Below are positions 15,993 through 25,209 of a stretch of 64,000 bases of DNA, in pieces. Made by a program: the position numbers and the translations under genes. The stretch is from Amycolatopsis acidicola (lineage in GTDB: Bacteria > Actinomycetota > Actinomycetes > Mycobacteriales > Pseudonocardiaceae). The notes under the pieces were generated by a model, which had not been told where the DNA came from, made no database searches, and worked only from the letters and a program-made list of their open reading frames with translations. The DNA lies in assembly GCF_007713735.2 (NCBI RefSeq), contig NZ_VMNW02000003.1:183975-247974 (forward strand), in the 5' to 3' direction. Each line of letters begins with the position of its first letter. Position 1 is the first letter of the stretch.

Positions 15993-17575
15993 GCGCCCCC
16001 GCACTGGAGGTGAACTGCCCGGTCCCGGTGCCCGACGGCCTGCTCGCCGCCTTCGACGCCTACGAGACCGCCCTGCTGGCCAACGATGTCGAGGCGCTGG
16101 ACCGGCTTTTCGCGCCTGGCCCGGACACCGTGCGCGGAGACGGCAAGGTCCTGCTCGTCGGACATGACTCCATCGCCGGGTTCCGGTCCGGCCGCAAGGT
16201 GATCCCGACCCGTCGCGTCGCGCGGCTGCTCGTGCGCCCGGCGGGCACGGACGCCGCGCTCGTGATGGCGTCCACAGTGGAACCGGCGACGGGCGCCACC
16301 GGACTGCAAACCCAGCTGTGGCACCACATCGCGGGGGAGTGGAAGGTGACGGCCGCGCACGTCACGCTGCCCGCAGGAGGCAGGCCCGCCGCCGCGCCAC
16401 CGGTGGACCCGGCGGTGTGGCGGGTCGTGGGCACCCCGCTCGTCGCCGCCACGAGCGGCGGCCCGCTCGAGGGGACGACCGTCGCGGTGAAGGACCTGTT
16501 CGAGGTCGCGGGTCAGCGGCTCGGCGCGGGAAACCCGGTTTGGCTCGCCGAGCAGGAACCGCGGCGCACCACGGCCCCGGCGGTCGCCGCGCTGCTGGCC
16601 GCGGGCGCCGAGATCACCGGGATCGCCCGCACCGACGAGTTCGCCTACAGCCTCGCCGGGCAGAACGCCCACTACGGCACGGCCCCGAACGTCGCGGTGC
16701 CCGGCGGGATCGGCGGCGGTTCGAGCAGTGGCCCGGCGTCGGCGGTCGCGGCCGGTCAGGTACGGGTGGGACTGGGCACCGACACCGCGGGCTCGATCCG
16801 GGTTCCGGCTTCGTACCAAGGACTGGTGGGCGTTCGCCCGACTCACGGCGCGGTTCCGTCGGCCGGGGTGCTGCCGCTCGCGCCCTCGTTCGACACGGTC
16901 GGCTGGCTCACCCGTGACGTTCCGGCCGCGCGCCGGATCGCCGACGTCCTGGTGACCGGAACCGCGGCCGCGGCGACCCGGATGATGGTTCTGCCCGCCG
17001 TCGAGGCGCACGCCGCGGACGACGTGCGGGCCGCGTGCGCCGGGGTGCGCGCGAACCTGGTCGCCGCCGGGATTCTGCCCGCCGCTGAGACGGGCGATCT
17101 CGACTCGTCCACGCTCGAGACGTGGTTCGCCGCGTTCCGGACAGTGCAGGCTTTCGAGGCGTGGCAGGCGCACGGCGAGTGGCTCAGCGCGCATCCCGGC
17201 GTACTCGGACCTGACGTGGGAGGCCGGTTCGCGTCGGCCGCCACGGTCAGCGCGGCCGAGGCCGACGAGGCGCGGGGTGTTGTCTCCGAAGCACGAACTC
17301 GCCTGCGCGCGTTGCTGGACGGCGCCGTGCTGGTCCTGCCGACCACTCGCGGCGGGGCACCGGATCGCAACGCCGGCGCGGACATCGTCGAGGCCGAGCG
17401 CGCCGGCACTTTGCGGCTCACGTGCCTGGCCGGGTTGGGCGGACTGCCCGCGGTGTCCCTGCCCTTGGCGCGCACCGCCGATGGCCGTCCCGCGGGGCTC
17501 TGCCTCGTCGGCGCCGCCGGAACCGACCTCGCGCTGCTCGACCTCGCCGCCACGATCGAAGGGAGCGTCCGATGA
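15989..17575 (+). CDS. AtzH-like domain fused to amidase (AtzE-like)
   Basis: 528 aa. Residues 1-125 form a small alpha/beta NTF2-like domain of the AtzH/HpxZ (DUF3225) type (AFDAYETALLANDVEALDRL, ending WKVTAAHVTLP). Residues 140-528 are an amidase-signature enzyme with intact Ser-cisSer-Lys triad: Lys168 (VAVKDLF), Ser245 (GGSSSGP) and Ser269 (DTAGSIR). In the cyanuric-acid pathway AtzH and AtzE are separate proteins acting on 1,3-dicarboxyurea and 1-carboxybiuret; here they are one chain. The exact substrate is unknown; an N-carboxy-urea or acyl-amide intermediate fits. Both ends overlap neighbours by 4 bp. Confidence 0.85.
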   Translation: MSAPALEVNCPVPVPDGLLAAFDAYETALLANDVEALDRLFAPGPDTVRGDGKVLLVGHDSIAGFRSGRKVIPTRRVARLLVRPAGTDAALVMASTVEPATGATGLQTQLWHHIAGEWKVTAAHVTLPAGGRPAAAPPVDPAVWRVVGTPLVAATSGGPLEGTTVAVKDLFEVAGQRLGAGNPVWLAEQEPRRTTAPAVAALLAAGAEITGIARTDEFAYSLAGQNAHYGTAPNVAVPGGIGGGSSSGPASAVAAGQVRVGLGTDTAGSIRVPASYQGLVGVRPTHGAVPSAGVLPLAPSFDTVGWLTRDVPAARRIADVLVTGTAAAATRMMVLPAVEAHAADDVRAACAGVRANLVAAGILPAAETGDLDSSTLETWFAAFRTVQAFEAWQAHGEWLSAHPGVLGPDVGGRFASAATVSAAEADEARGVVSEARTRLRALLDGAVLVLPTTRGGAPDRNAGADIVEAERAGTLRLTCLAGLGGLPAVSLPLARTADGRPAGLCLVGAAGTDLALLDLAATIEGSVR

Positions 17576-18348
17576 CCGGCAGTGCGCTCGCTACGCCCCA
17601 CCACCCGAACCGCTGGAGCTTCGAAGACGGCCGGGTCGACCTCCGCCGCCCGCACCGGCCACCGCGTCCCACCGGGATCTCCGCGCTGCCCGCCCCGCTG
17701 ACGGCCGATCTGGCCCGCAGCGCGCTGATCGTCGTGGACATGCAGAACGACTTCTGCGCCGAAGGTGGCTGGCTGCACGGCATCGGGGTGGATGTGTCGC
17801 CGCTGGCAGGTGCGATCACGGCGGTGCGGGATCTCGTTCCCGCCGCGCGCGCCGCCGGGGTTCCGGTGGTGTGGGTGAACTGGGGAAACCGCGAGGACCA
17901 GGCGAACCTGCCGCCCGGAGTGTCGCATGTGTACGACCCGGACGGCCGCGGCACCGGGGTCGGCGCCCGGCTGCCCAACGGTTCGAGGGTGCTCACCAAG
18001 GGAAGCTGGGGTGCCGCGCTCGTCGACGGGCTCGGCGTCGCGCCCGGCGACATCGAGGTGGACAAGTACCGGATGAGCGGGTTCTGGGACACCCCGCTGG
18101 ATTCGATCCTGCGCAATCTCCGCGTCGACACCCTGTTCTTCGCCGGCGTCAACTCCGACCAGTGCGTGTATTCGACGCTGGTCGACGCCGCGTGCCTCGG
18201 CTACGACGTGGTGCTGGTCGACGGCGCGTCCGCGACCACGTCACCGGCGTTCTGCCACGAGGCGACGCTCTACAACACCCGCCAGTGCTACGGCTTTTCC
18301 ACGCCCGCGGCCGAGTTGCTGGCCGCTTTCACGAAGGACGCATCATGA
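17572..18348 (+). CDS. Isochorismatase-like cysteine amidohydrolase (biuret hydrolase/RutB-like)
   Basis: 258 aa. The cysteine-hydrolase triad is visible as Asp56 (VVDMQNDF), Lys165 (KYRMSGFWDT) and Cys198 (GVNSDQCVYST), with the usual Gly-Val before the Cys region. This fold includes biuret hydrolase, RutB ureidoacrylate amidohydrolase and N-carbamoylsarcosine amidase, all of which cut C-N bonds of carbamoyl or acyl amides. Placement between an amidase and a creatininase points to hydrolysis of a carbamoyl intermediate. Cytoplasmic. The particular substrate cannot be told. Confidence 0.86.
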   Translation: MTGSALATPHHPNRWSFEDGRVDLRRPHRPPRPTGISALPAPLTADLARSALIVVDMQNDFCAEGGWLHGIGVDVSPLAGAITAVRDLVPAARAAGVPVVWVNWGNREDQANLPPGVSHVYDPDGRGTGVGARLPNGSRVLTKGSWGAALVDGLGVAPGDIEVDKYRMSGFWDTPLDSILRNLRVDTLFFAGVNSDQCVYSTLVDAACLGYDVVLVDGASATTSPAFCHEATLYNTRQCYGFSTPAAELLAAFTKDAS

Positions 18349-18788
18349 GTACCCCACCGACCCTGCGGCATCTCGCCGAGGTGACGCCCCAGCTCATTTC
18401 GGCAGGCGACACCGTCAAACTCGCGCTGCTCGCCGGCCCCGCGGACGGTTCGCCGGCCAGTGTCTTCTTCGAGGTCTGGGAACCGGGTGGGAGTCAGCCC
18501 GACAATTCGCATCCGGAGTCGACCGAGATCTTCGTGGTCCTGTCCGGCACCGGCCGCGCGCACAGTGACGAACACACGGTGCCGTTGCGGGCGGGCGACG
18601 CGCTCGTGCTGAACCCCGGCTCCACCCACCGGATCGTGAACACCTCCGCCACCGAACGGCTCTACACCGTCACGATCATGGCGGAGGATTCCGGGGCCAT
18701 GCCCGGCGGTTTCGCGGAACTGGTCGCGAAAGGTACCGTGGTGGACTGGGACGGCACCGACCACGACGTCCTCGGCGGTGGCGCATGA
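18345..18788 (+). CDS. Small cupin-domain protein
   Basis: 147 aa. One cupin barrel is seen: motif 1 approximates to NSHPESTEIFVVLSGTG (metal-ligand His and Glu positions) and motif 2 to LNPGSTHRIVN with its His. Single-domain cupins are isomerases, dioxygenases or sensor/storage proteins. Its location within a run of 4-bp overlaps makes it part of the pathway; a ring- or tautomer-handling role is possible but unproven. Confidence 0.8.
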   Translation: MSTPPTLRHLAEVTPQLISAGDTVKLALLAGPADGSPASVFFEVWEPGGSQPDNSHPESTEIFVVLSGTGRAHSDEHTVPLRAGDALVLNPGSTHRIVNTSATERLYTVTIMAEDSGAMPGGFAELVAKGTVVDWDGTDHDVLGGGA

Positions 18789-19558
18789 CGAAGCTGCTGG
18801 ATCGTCTGTCCACTGTAGACGTCGCCGCGATCGGCAAGGAGCGCGCGCTCGTCGTGCAGCCCATCGGCGCGGTGGAACAGCACGGGCCGCATCTGCCGGT
18901 GATGACGGACGCCTGCGTCGCCGAGCGTGTTGCCGCGCTCGCCGCCGACGTCGCCGGCGACGATGTATGGCTGCTGCCGCCGCTGCACTACGGCAAGTCG
19001 ACGGAGCACCTTGGCTGGGCGGGCACGATGAGCCTGTCTTCGGAGACACTGCTCGCCGTGCTCCGTGACGTCGGCCGTTCGGTCGCCGCGTCCGGCTTCA
19101 CCCGGCTCGCCTTCGTCAACGGGCACGGCGGGAATCCGTCGCTGCTGGACGTCGCCGCGCGCGACATCCGCACCGACACCGGGCTGCTGGTGTTTCCCGT
19201 GACCACCGGCAGGCTCGGTGTCCCCGCCGGGCTCGACCTTCCCGACGCGGAGTTCTCGATCCATGGCGGCTTCGTCGAGACCTCGGTGATGTTGCACCTG
19301 GCGCCCGAAGCGGTGCGGCTGGAGCGCGCGGTGGCCGGTGGCGCGCACCTGCCGGAGCTGTATCCGGCCGCCGGTGAGCTGAGCCTCGAGGGCCCGCTGC
19401 CCACGGCGTGGCTCAGCGACGACTTGACCACCAACGGAGTCATCGGCGACCCGCGCTCCGCGACGGCGGAGATCGGAAAGGACATCGTCGGCCACTGGAC
19501 TTCGCGGCTGGCCACCGCCTACCGGCAGATGACGGAGTTCGCGTTCCGCACCGCGTGA
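18785..19558 (+). CDS. Creatininase-family amidohydrolase
   Basis: 257 aa. Metal-binding signatures of creatinine amidohydrolase are intact: Glu31 and His33 in [11 protein letters not shown] with Asp42, the NGHGGN loop near 115, and Glu in HGGFVETS near 165. Members open cyclic amides (creatinine) or deformylate riboflavin-pathway intermediates. In this operon it is a strong candidate for opening a cyclic amide or imide ring. The ABC ATPase gene begins 26 bp downstream with its own GAGGAGAG site. Confidence 0.85.
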   Translation: MTKLLDRLSTVDVAAIGKERALVVQPIGAVEQHGPHLPVMTDACVAERVAALAADVAGDDVWLLPPLHYGKSTEHLGWAGTMSLSSETLLAVLRDVGRSVAASGFTRLAFVNGHGGNPSLLDVAARDIRTDTGLLVFPVTTGRLGVPAGLDLPDAEFSIHGGFVETSVMLHLAPEAVRLERAVAGGAHLPELYPAAGELSLEGPLPTAWLSDDLTTNGVIGDPRSATAEIGKDIVGHWTSRLATAYRQMTEFAFRTA

Positions 19559-19584
19559 GCGCCCGAAACTTCGAGGAGAGACCT

Positions 19585-20343
19585 ATGTCGACCATCGCGA
19601 AAGCGCCCCCGGCGACCGAACTGGTCGCCTTCGCCGGCGTCACCAAGACCTACGGCAACGGGTTCACCGCACTCGCCCCGATCGATTTGACCATCGGCGG
19701 CGGGCAGATCGTGAGCATCGTCGGCCCGTCCGGTTGTGGCAAGACGACACTGCTGCGGATGGCGGGCGGGCTGTCGTCGCCGACCTCGGGTGAGCTGACG
19801 ATCAGCTCGGAACGGAACTCCTACGTGTTCCAGGATCCGACGCTGATGGCGTGGCGCAGCGTGCTCGCCAACACCGAGCTGGTGTCGCGGATCCGCAAGG
19901 TGCCGCGTCCCGAATGCCGCCGCCGCGCGATCGAGGCGCTGCGGCTCGTCGGACTGGAGAACGTGCAGAAGTCGTTGCCCCGCGAGCTTTCCGGTGGCAT
20001 GAAGATGCGGGTTTCGCTGGCGAGGGCGCTGGCGTCGGAACCGGAGCTGATGCTGATGGACGAACCGTTCGCGGCACTCGACGAGTTCACCAGGGACCGG
20101 ATGGCCGACGAGCTGATCAGGCTGTGGCGGGAGCGCGGTTTCGGTGCCCTGTTCATCACGCACTCGATCCGTGAGGCCGTCAAGATCGCGCACGAGATCG
20201 TGGTGATGGCGTCGGGACCGGGCCGGATCGTCGAAGTCGTCCGGTCGCCGAGCCCGCCGCAGGCGGACCAGGACGCGCCGCGGGACGCCGACGCGCTCGA
20301 GGAGACGGTGAAGTACATCGGCTCGCGATTGGCGGCGGCATGA
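19585..20343 (+). CDS. ABC transporter ATP-binding protein (SsuB/TauB type)
   Basis: 252 aa. Walker [10 protein letters not shown] (47-55), Q-loop in [11 protein letters not shown], signature [15 protein letters not shown] near 136, Walker B LMLMDEP and the H-loop TH near 190 are all present. The sequence is of the nitrate/sulfonate/taurine class. It works with the permease at 20340 and with one or both binding proteins (12617 minus, 25210 plus) for high-affinity import, probably of the pathway substrate. Confidence 0.9.
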   Translation: MSTIAKAPPATELVAFAGVTKTYGNGFTALAPIDLTIGGGQIVSIVGPSGCGKTTLLRMAGGLSSPTSGELTISSERNSYVFQDPTLMAWRSVLANTELVSRIRKVPRPECRRRAIEALRLVGLENVQKSLPRELSGGMKMRVSLARALASEPELMLMDEPFAALDEFTRDRMADELIRLWRERGFGALFITHSIREAVKIAHEIVVMASGPGRIVEVVRSPSPPQADQDAPRDADALEETVKYIGSRLAAA

Positions 20344-21209
20344 GCATTACCGAAAAGCCCGTGGCAGCTCCCGCGGCGGCGCAGGCGAGCCCGCGGCCCA
20401 AGCGTTCCCGCAAGCGGCCCTCGGCACGCACCGTGCTGCTGTTCGTGCTGCCCCCGCTCGTGGTGCTCGTGCTCGCGATCGCGTTGTGGCAGATGGCGAT
20501 CAGCGTGTTCGGGGTGCCGACGTTCCTGGTGCCCTCGCCGTCGGACGTGCTCGCCGCGACCGGTTCCTCGGTGAGCGCGCTCATCGAACCGACACTGGTC
20601 ACGATCCAGGAGGCCTACGGCGGGTTCGTGATCGCCTCGGTGCTCGGGTTCGCGGTCGCGTTCGTGATGGCGCGCTGGACCGTCGCCGAGCGCGGCCTCT
20701 ACCCGTACATGGTGCTGCTGCAGACAATCCCGATCATCGCGATAGCGCCGATTCTCGTGGTCTGGCTCGGCCCCGGCGCCGCGACGAACACCGTGGTCGC
20801 GGCGATGATCGCGGTCTTCCCGGTCACCGCGAACACGCTGACCGGGCTCAAGTCCACCGAGCGCAACCTCGTGCAGCTGTTCACCATGGCCGGGGCGAGC
20901 AAACGCTACGAGATGGTCGTACTCCGTGTCCCGTACGCGCTGCCGTACGTGCTGACCGGGCTGCGGATCGCGGCGGGTTCTTCGGTGATCGGCGCGATCG
21001 TCGGCGAGTTCGTGGCCGGGATCGGTGGCGGCCAGGGCGGTCTTGGCTACGTCATCACCTCGACCGCGCAGCAGCTGCTGATGGCGCGCCTGTTCCTCGC
21101 GGTGGTCGCCGCGAGCTGTGTTTCGCTGCTGCTGTTCGGAATCGTCCGGGTGGCGGAGGTGCTGACGTTGCGGCGCTGGCACGAATCCGCCATGGCCACC
21201 GACGAGTGA
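20340..21209 (+). CDS. ABC transporter permease (SsuC type)
   Basis: 289 aa with a basic 30-residue N-terminal tail, about six membrane segments and the EAA-like cytoplasmic loop ([19 protein letters not shown] near 180-200) that contacts the ATPase. Start ATGA overlaps the ATPase stop. Inner-membrane channel of the importer; its homodimer should pair with the ATPase dimer. Confidence 0.9.
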   Translation: MSITEKPVAAPAAAQASPRPKRSRKRPSARTVLLFVLPPLVVLVLAIALWQMAISVFGVPTFLVPSPSDVLAATGSSVSALIEPTLVTIQEAYGGFVIASVLGFAVAFVMARWTVAERGLYPYMVLLQTIPIIAIAPILVVWLGPGAATNTVVAAMIAVFPVTANTLTGLKSTERNLVQLFTMAGASKRYEMVVLRVPYALPYVLTGLRIAAGSSVIGAIVGEFVAGIGGGQGGLGYVITSTAQQLLMARLFLAVVAASCVSLLLFGIVRVAEVLTLRRWHESAMATDE

Positions 21210-21229
21210 CCATCCGGAAAGGACACTTG

Positions 21230-22426
21230 ATGCGCATAGACACCAACATCCTTGGCGCGGTCCGGATGCCCGACGCGGGCGCGAGCGGGCCGGATGCGAC
21301 CGCACGCCGATACGGCCGCGAGGACTACGCCACCGCGTACCGCGACTTTGTCGCACTGTCCACTGTGGCCGACGAGGTGGGTTTCGACACCTTCTGGTAC
21401 ACCGAGCACCACTTCCAGCACGAGGGCTACGAGGTCGTCCCGAACCAGATCCTGCTGGGACTGTACTCGGCGGCCGTGACGAAGCGGATCAGCTTCGGGC
21501 AGATGTTCAACATCGTCCCGCAGTGGAATCCCTTGCGGCTGGCGGAGGATTTCGCCGCCGCGGACGTGCTCACCGGCGGCCGCATGCGGTTCGGCGTGGG
21601 ACGCGGCACGGTACCGCGCGAGATGCAGACGCTGGGCGCCCGTATCGAGTCCGGGGACAACGCCATGGACGCCTCCGCCGAGCAGGCCAACCGCGAGCAG
21701 TTCGCCGAGGCGATGGCCGCGATCCGGCTGGCGTTCGGCCAGGACCGCTTTTCCCACCGTGGCAAGCATTTCGCGTTCCCGCCCGAGGGGATCCCGGACC
21801 GCGGCGGGTTCGTCGGCGATCTCACGCTGGTCCCCAACGTCACCCGCGAGGTCGAGATCTACCAGGCCTGCACCTCACCGCGCACGATGGACTACGTCGC
21901 CGAACACGGGCATATCGGTGTCTACACGCGACAGTCCCCGGCGCGGCTTGCCCAGCAGTGGCACAAACACGCCGAGCTCACCGCGAAACACGGCAGGCCG
22001 ACGGAAATGGGGGAAGAGCAGATGCTCGTCCTGCACGTCAACGTCGCGCCGACGCATGAGGAGGCCGTCGCGCTGGCCCGGCCCGGGCACGACGAGCTGG
22101 CCAAGCTCCTCGCGCCCTACGGCCGTTTCGCGACTTACGACCCGCCCGCGGGCATGGATGTCACGCCGTTCGACTACGCGCCAACGCTGGAGGAGTCGAT
22201 GGCGCAGCGGATCTACGTCGTCGGCGACTTCGACGAGGTCGCCGGGCAGATCGCCGGATACCGCGAACTGCTGGGACTGCGCCGGTTGTCGGTCACGATG
22301 GACGCGCTGGGGTTGACTCCGCAGCAGCATCAGGACCAGTTGCGTCTGTTCGCCGCCGAGGTGGCCCCGAGGCTGGGTATCGAGATGTCCGGCGACGGGC
22401 AGCGGGCTTTCGAGGCCGCGGCATGA
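21230..22426 (+). CDS. LLM-class flavin-dependent monooxygenase
   Basis: 398 aa; ATG with GGAAAGGA upstream. A bacterial luciferase-like barrel is indicated by DTFWYTEHHFQHEGY near the N-terminus, ISFGQMFNIVPQWNPLRLAED and the GVGRGTVPREM stretch. Such two-component enzymes use reduced flavin and O2 for oxidative C-N, C-S or ring cleavage. In this operon, beside an isochorismatase fold hydrolase, a RutA-like oxidative opening of an N-heterocycle is one inference; a sulfonate- or alkane-type monooxygenase is another. No flavin reductase is encoded beside it. Confidence 0.85.
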   Translation: MRIDTNILGAVRMPDAGASGPDATARRYGREDYATAYRDFVALSTVADEVGFDTFWYTEHHFQHEGYEVVPNQILLGLYSAAVTKRISFGQMFNIVPQWNPLRLAEDFAAADVLTGGRMRFGVGRGTVPREMQTLGARIESGDNAMDASAEQANREQFAEAMAAIRLAFGQDRFSHRGKHFAFPPEGIPDRGGFVGDLTLVPNVTREVEIYQACTSPRTMDYVAEHGHIGVYTRQSPARLAQQWHKHAELTAKHGRPTEMGEEQMLVLHVNVAPTHEEAVALARPGHDELAKLLAPYGRFATYDPPAGMDVTPFDYAPTLEESMAQRIYVVGDFDEVAGQIAGYRELLGLRRLSVTMDALGLTPQQHQDQLRLFAAEVAPRLGIEMSGDGQRAFEAAA

Positions 22427-23880
22427 CGGCGGTGGCCGCTTCGCTGGCGGCAGCCGACGGCACCCGGATGCTCGCGGAGCTGGCTTCCGGCGCGCTGACG
22501 GCTGTCGAGCTGCTCGAGCGGCACCTCGCGTTGCTCGACGGCCCCGGCGCCGCGCTCGGCGCCGTCGTCGACACCGACCGCGAGGGCGCGCGAGCCGCCG
22601 CCGTGGCCGTCGACGCCGCACGGGACGCCGGCCGGCCGCTCGGCCCGCTCGCGGGCCTGCCGGTCACCATCAAGGATGCCTTTGACGCCAAGGGAATGCG
22701 GACTTCGCACGGACGTCTTTCCGACGCGCACCAGGCCACCGAGGACGCGCCGCTCGTCCGCCGGTTGCGGGAGGCTGGCGCGATCGTGGTCGGCAAGACC
22801 AACGTGCCGGTGTACCTCGCCGACCACCAGTCCACCAACGACGACTTCGGCCACACCCGCAACCCCTTCGACCCCGCGCGGTCACCGGGCGGTTCGTCGG
22901 GAGGCGCCGCGGCGGCGGTCGCGGCGGGGCTCGCGGTGGGGGACTTCGGCAGTGACCTGTCGGGCTCGTTGCGGGTGCCCGCCGCCTGGTGCGGGTTGTT
23001 CGGGCACCGCCCGTCGAACGGGATCGTGTCGAAGCTCGGCCACCTGCCGTGGCCGCGAGGCGGGCTGCTGGAGCCCAGGGTGTCGGCGGTGGGACCGATG
23101 ACCCGGTCGGCCGCGGACAGCGCGCGGTTTCTCGACGTACTCGCGGGCGCGGAGGGCCTCGACGCGTACGCGTGGCGGCTGGAGCTGCCGCCCGCGCGGG
23201 TCGACGCCTTGGCCGGAACTCGCGTCGCGGTATGGCTCGACGACGCCGCGTGCCCGGTCGACAAGGAGACCGTGGCCGCGATCCGCGCGTTCGCCGACGC
23301 GTTGGCCGAGGCCGGCGCCGACGTCGAAGAGCTGACGGATCCGCCCGTGCGTGGCGAGGAGGCGATCGAGCTTTTCATACGGCTGCAGGCCGGAGAGGTC
23401 GTGCACGGCCTCGACGACGAGGCGTGCGTGCGCAGTGCCGCGCTCGTCGACGCGCCAGGACGTGCCGGGGCCATGGCGCGCGGCCACCTGCAGTCCCTGC
23501 GGGCCGCGCTCGACGATTTCGAGGCACAGCGCCAGATCGCCGCCCGCTGGGCGGAGGTCCACGAGCGCTACCACGTCGTGCTCTGCCCGGCGGCCCCGTG
23601 CGCCGCACCGCCGTATTCCGAGGTCCCGGCCGAGTCCCGGCTGTTGACGCTCGACGGAGTCGAGGTCCCCGCGGCCGACACCGTCGGGGCGTGGAGCCGG
23701 ATCTCGAGCGTCGGCGGCGGCCCCGCCACCGTCGTGCCGCTCGGCGCGGGCGCGACCTCGGGCCTGCCGATCGGCGCCCAGCTGCTGGGCCGCTACCTCG
23801 ACGACCGCACTCCGTTGCGAGTGGCGGCGCTCGCCGAGGAAGCCGGACTGATCCGCTTCACCGCGCCGAAGGGGTGGTGA
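22423..23880 (+). CDS. Amidase-signature family amidase
   Basis: 485 aa. Triad residues Lys84 (PVTIKDAFD), Ser158 (SPGGSSGG) and Ser182 (DLSGSLRVP) show the same 24-residue Ser-Ser spacing as characterised amidases. It hydrolyses linear or aryl amides in the cytoplasm. It is only distantly similar to the fused amidase at 15989, so the operon carries two different amidases, perhaps for successive steps. Overlaps both neighbours by 4 bp (ATGA, GTGA). Confidence 0.88.
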   Translation: MTAVAASLAAADGTRMLAELASGALTAVELLERHLALLDGPGAALGAVVDTDREGARAAAVAVDAARDAGRPLGPLAGLPVTIKDAFDAKGMRTSHGRLSDAHQATEDAPLVRRLREAGAIVVGKTNVPVYLADHQSTNDDFGHTRNPFDPARSPGGSSGGAAAAVAAGLAVGDFGSDLSGSLRVPAAWCGLFGHRPSNGIVSKLGHLPWPRGGLLEPRVSAVGPMTRSAADSARFLDVLAGAEGLDAYAWRLELPPARVDALAGTRVAVWLDDAACPVDKETVAAIRAFADALAEAGADVEELTDPPVRGEEAIELFIRLQAGEVVHGLDDEACVRSAALVDAPGRAGAMARGHLQSLRAALDDFEAQRQIAARWAEVHERYHVVLCPAAPCAAPPYSEVPAESRLLTLDGVEVPAADTVGAWSRISSVGGGPATVVPLGAGATSGLPIGAQLLGRYLDDRTPLRVAALAEEAGLIRFTAPKGW

Positions 23881-25178
23881 GCGTGATGCCCGAGGCTCTC
23901 GCCGCGGACCTGCGAAGGGTGCTCGAAGATTCCGCCGACGTCAGCGCCGACGAGGCCGCCCGCAAAGCGTCCACAAAGGACTTCTCGTGGGTCTCGCCGA
24001 TCATCCACCGCACCATCCCGCGGACGCTGCCCGACGCCGTCGTGACGGTGCGGTCGGCCGAGGCGGTGCGAACACTGGCCCGCTACGCCCACGAGCACCG
24101 GATTCCGCTCACCGCGCGGGGAAAGGGCACCTCGAACTACGGGCAGATCATCCCGCTCGCGGGCGGGATCATGGTCGATTTCCACGACCTGACCGGCGAA
24201 ACCGAGCTCCACGAAGACGGGACGGTGACCACGCTGGCCGGTACCACCTGGCACGAGCTGAGCGCGTTCCTCGACGGCACCGGCCGCGAACCGGCCATGT
24301 TCCCGACCACGCTGAACAGCACCGTGGCCGGCTACGTCGGTGGCGGCGCGGGCGGACCGGGGTCGATCGAACACGGGTTCAACCACGAGGGCTTCGTCCA
24401 GCGGCTCACCCTCGTCCCGGTGACCGCCGACGCGGAGCCGGTCGAGCTGCGTTTCCCCGCCACGACACCGCATGTGCACGCGTTCGGCACCACGGGCCTG
24501 ATCACCCGGGTAGGCCTGCGCACGGTACCGGCTGTAGCACGTACGGCGGTGTTCGCGTCGGTGCCCGGATTGGACGCGGGAGCGGCGATGGCGCTGGAGA
24601 TCCTGCGCCTTTCACCGGCCCCGCAGATCCTCGCCGTCACGGAACCCGAGCTGGCCGCGCTTTTCCCGGAGGATCCGGGATTCGAGCCGGGCCGCACGAA
24701 TCTGCGCACCGTCGTGGCGGTGGAGCAAGCCGGCGCCGTACGAGAAATCGTTGCGCGCGCAGGAGGTTCGGTGTCCGGCGTACGCGCCGACGCCGTTCGC
24801 TTCCTCGCGACGTTCATCAACAACCACACCACCGTGCGCGCCAAGGCGCGACGCCCCGAGCTGTTCCACGTTCTGGTGCGGGGAAACGGAATCCTCGGCA
24901 AACGAGCCCTGATCGCCGAGGCGTTCCCCGGCGCCACCGTGCAGCTGGAGGGCATTCGCGGCCCCGAGGGGCCGTGCCTGATGGCGCGCATCCTCGCCCC
25001 GCACCGCGATGACGCGGCCGTGCACGCCGGAATGGACCTGCTGCGCGCCGAAGAGTTGTTCGTGGACAGTCCCCATAGCTGGGTGGTGCACGAGAATCTG
25101 CCGCCCCGCTGGGCCGAGGCGGACCGGTTCGATCCGGCCGGGCTGCTGAACCCCGGCAAACTCCCGCGAACCCACTGA
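23877..25178 (+). CDS. FAD-binding oxidoreductase (vanillyl-alcohol oxidase/GlcD-like)
   Basis: 433 aa from GTG 23877 (GTGA overlap; GTG 23883 and ATG 23886 are alternatives). An FAD-PCMH domain is indicated by AVRTLARYAHEHRIPLTARG then KGTSNYGQ and the phosphate-binding region STVAGYVGGGAGGPGSIEHG. The C-terminal end has the common FDPAGLLNPGK motif. Such enzymes oxidise hydroxy acids or alcohols and pass electrons to O2 or a quinone. Substrate unknown; likely a hydroxylated intermediate of the pathway. Confidence 0.83.
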   Translation: MSVMPEALAADLRRVLEDSADVSADEAARKASTKDFSWVSPIIHRTIPRTLPDAVVTVRSAEAVRTLARYAHEHRIPLTARGKGTSNYGQIIPLAGGIMVDFHDLTGETELHEDGTVTTLAGTTWHELSAFLDGTGREPAMFPTTLNSTVAGYVGGGAGGPGSIEHGFNHEGFVQRLTLVPVTADAEPVELRFPATTPHVHAFGTTGLITRVGLRTVPAVARTAVFASVPGLDAGAAMALEILRLSPAPQILAVTEPELAALFPEDPGFEPGRTNLRTVVAVEQAGAVREIVARAGGSVSGVRADAVRFLATFINNHTTVRAKARRPELFHVLVRGNGILGKRALIAEAFPGATVQLEGIRGPEGPCLMARILAPHRDDAAVHAGMDLLRAEELFVDSPHSWVVHENLPPRWAEADRFDPAGLLNPGKLPRTH

Positions 25179-25209
25179 TTCCCCACCCGAAATCACGAAA
25201 GAGCAAGAC

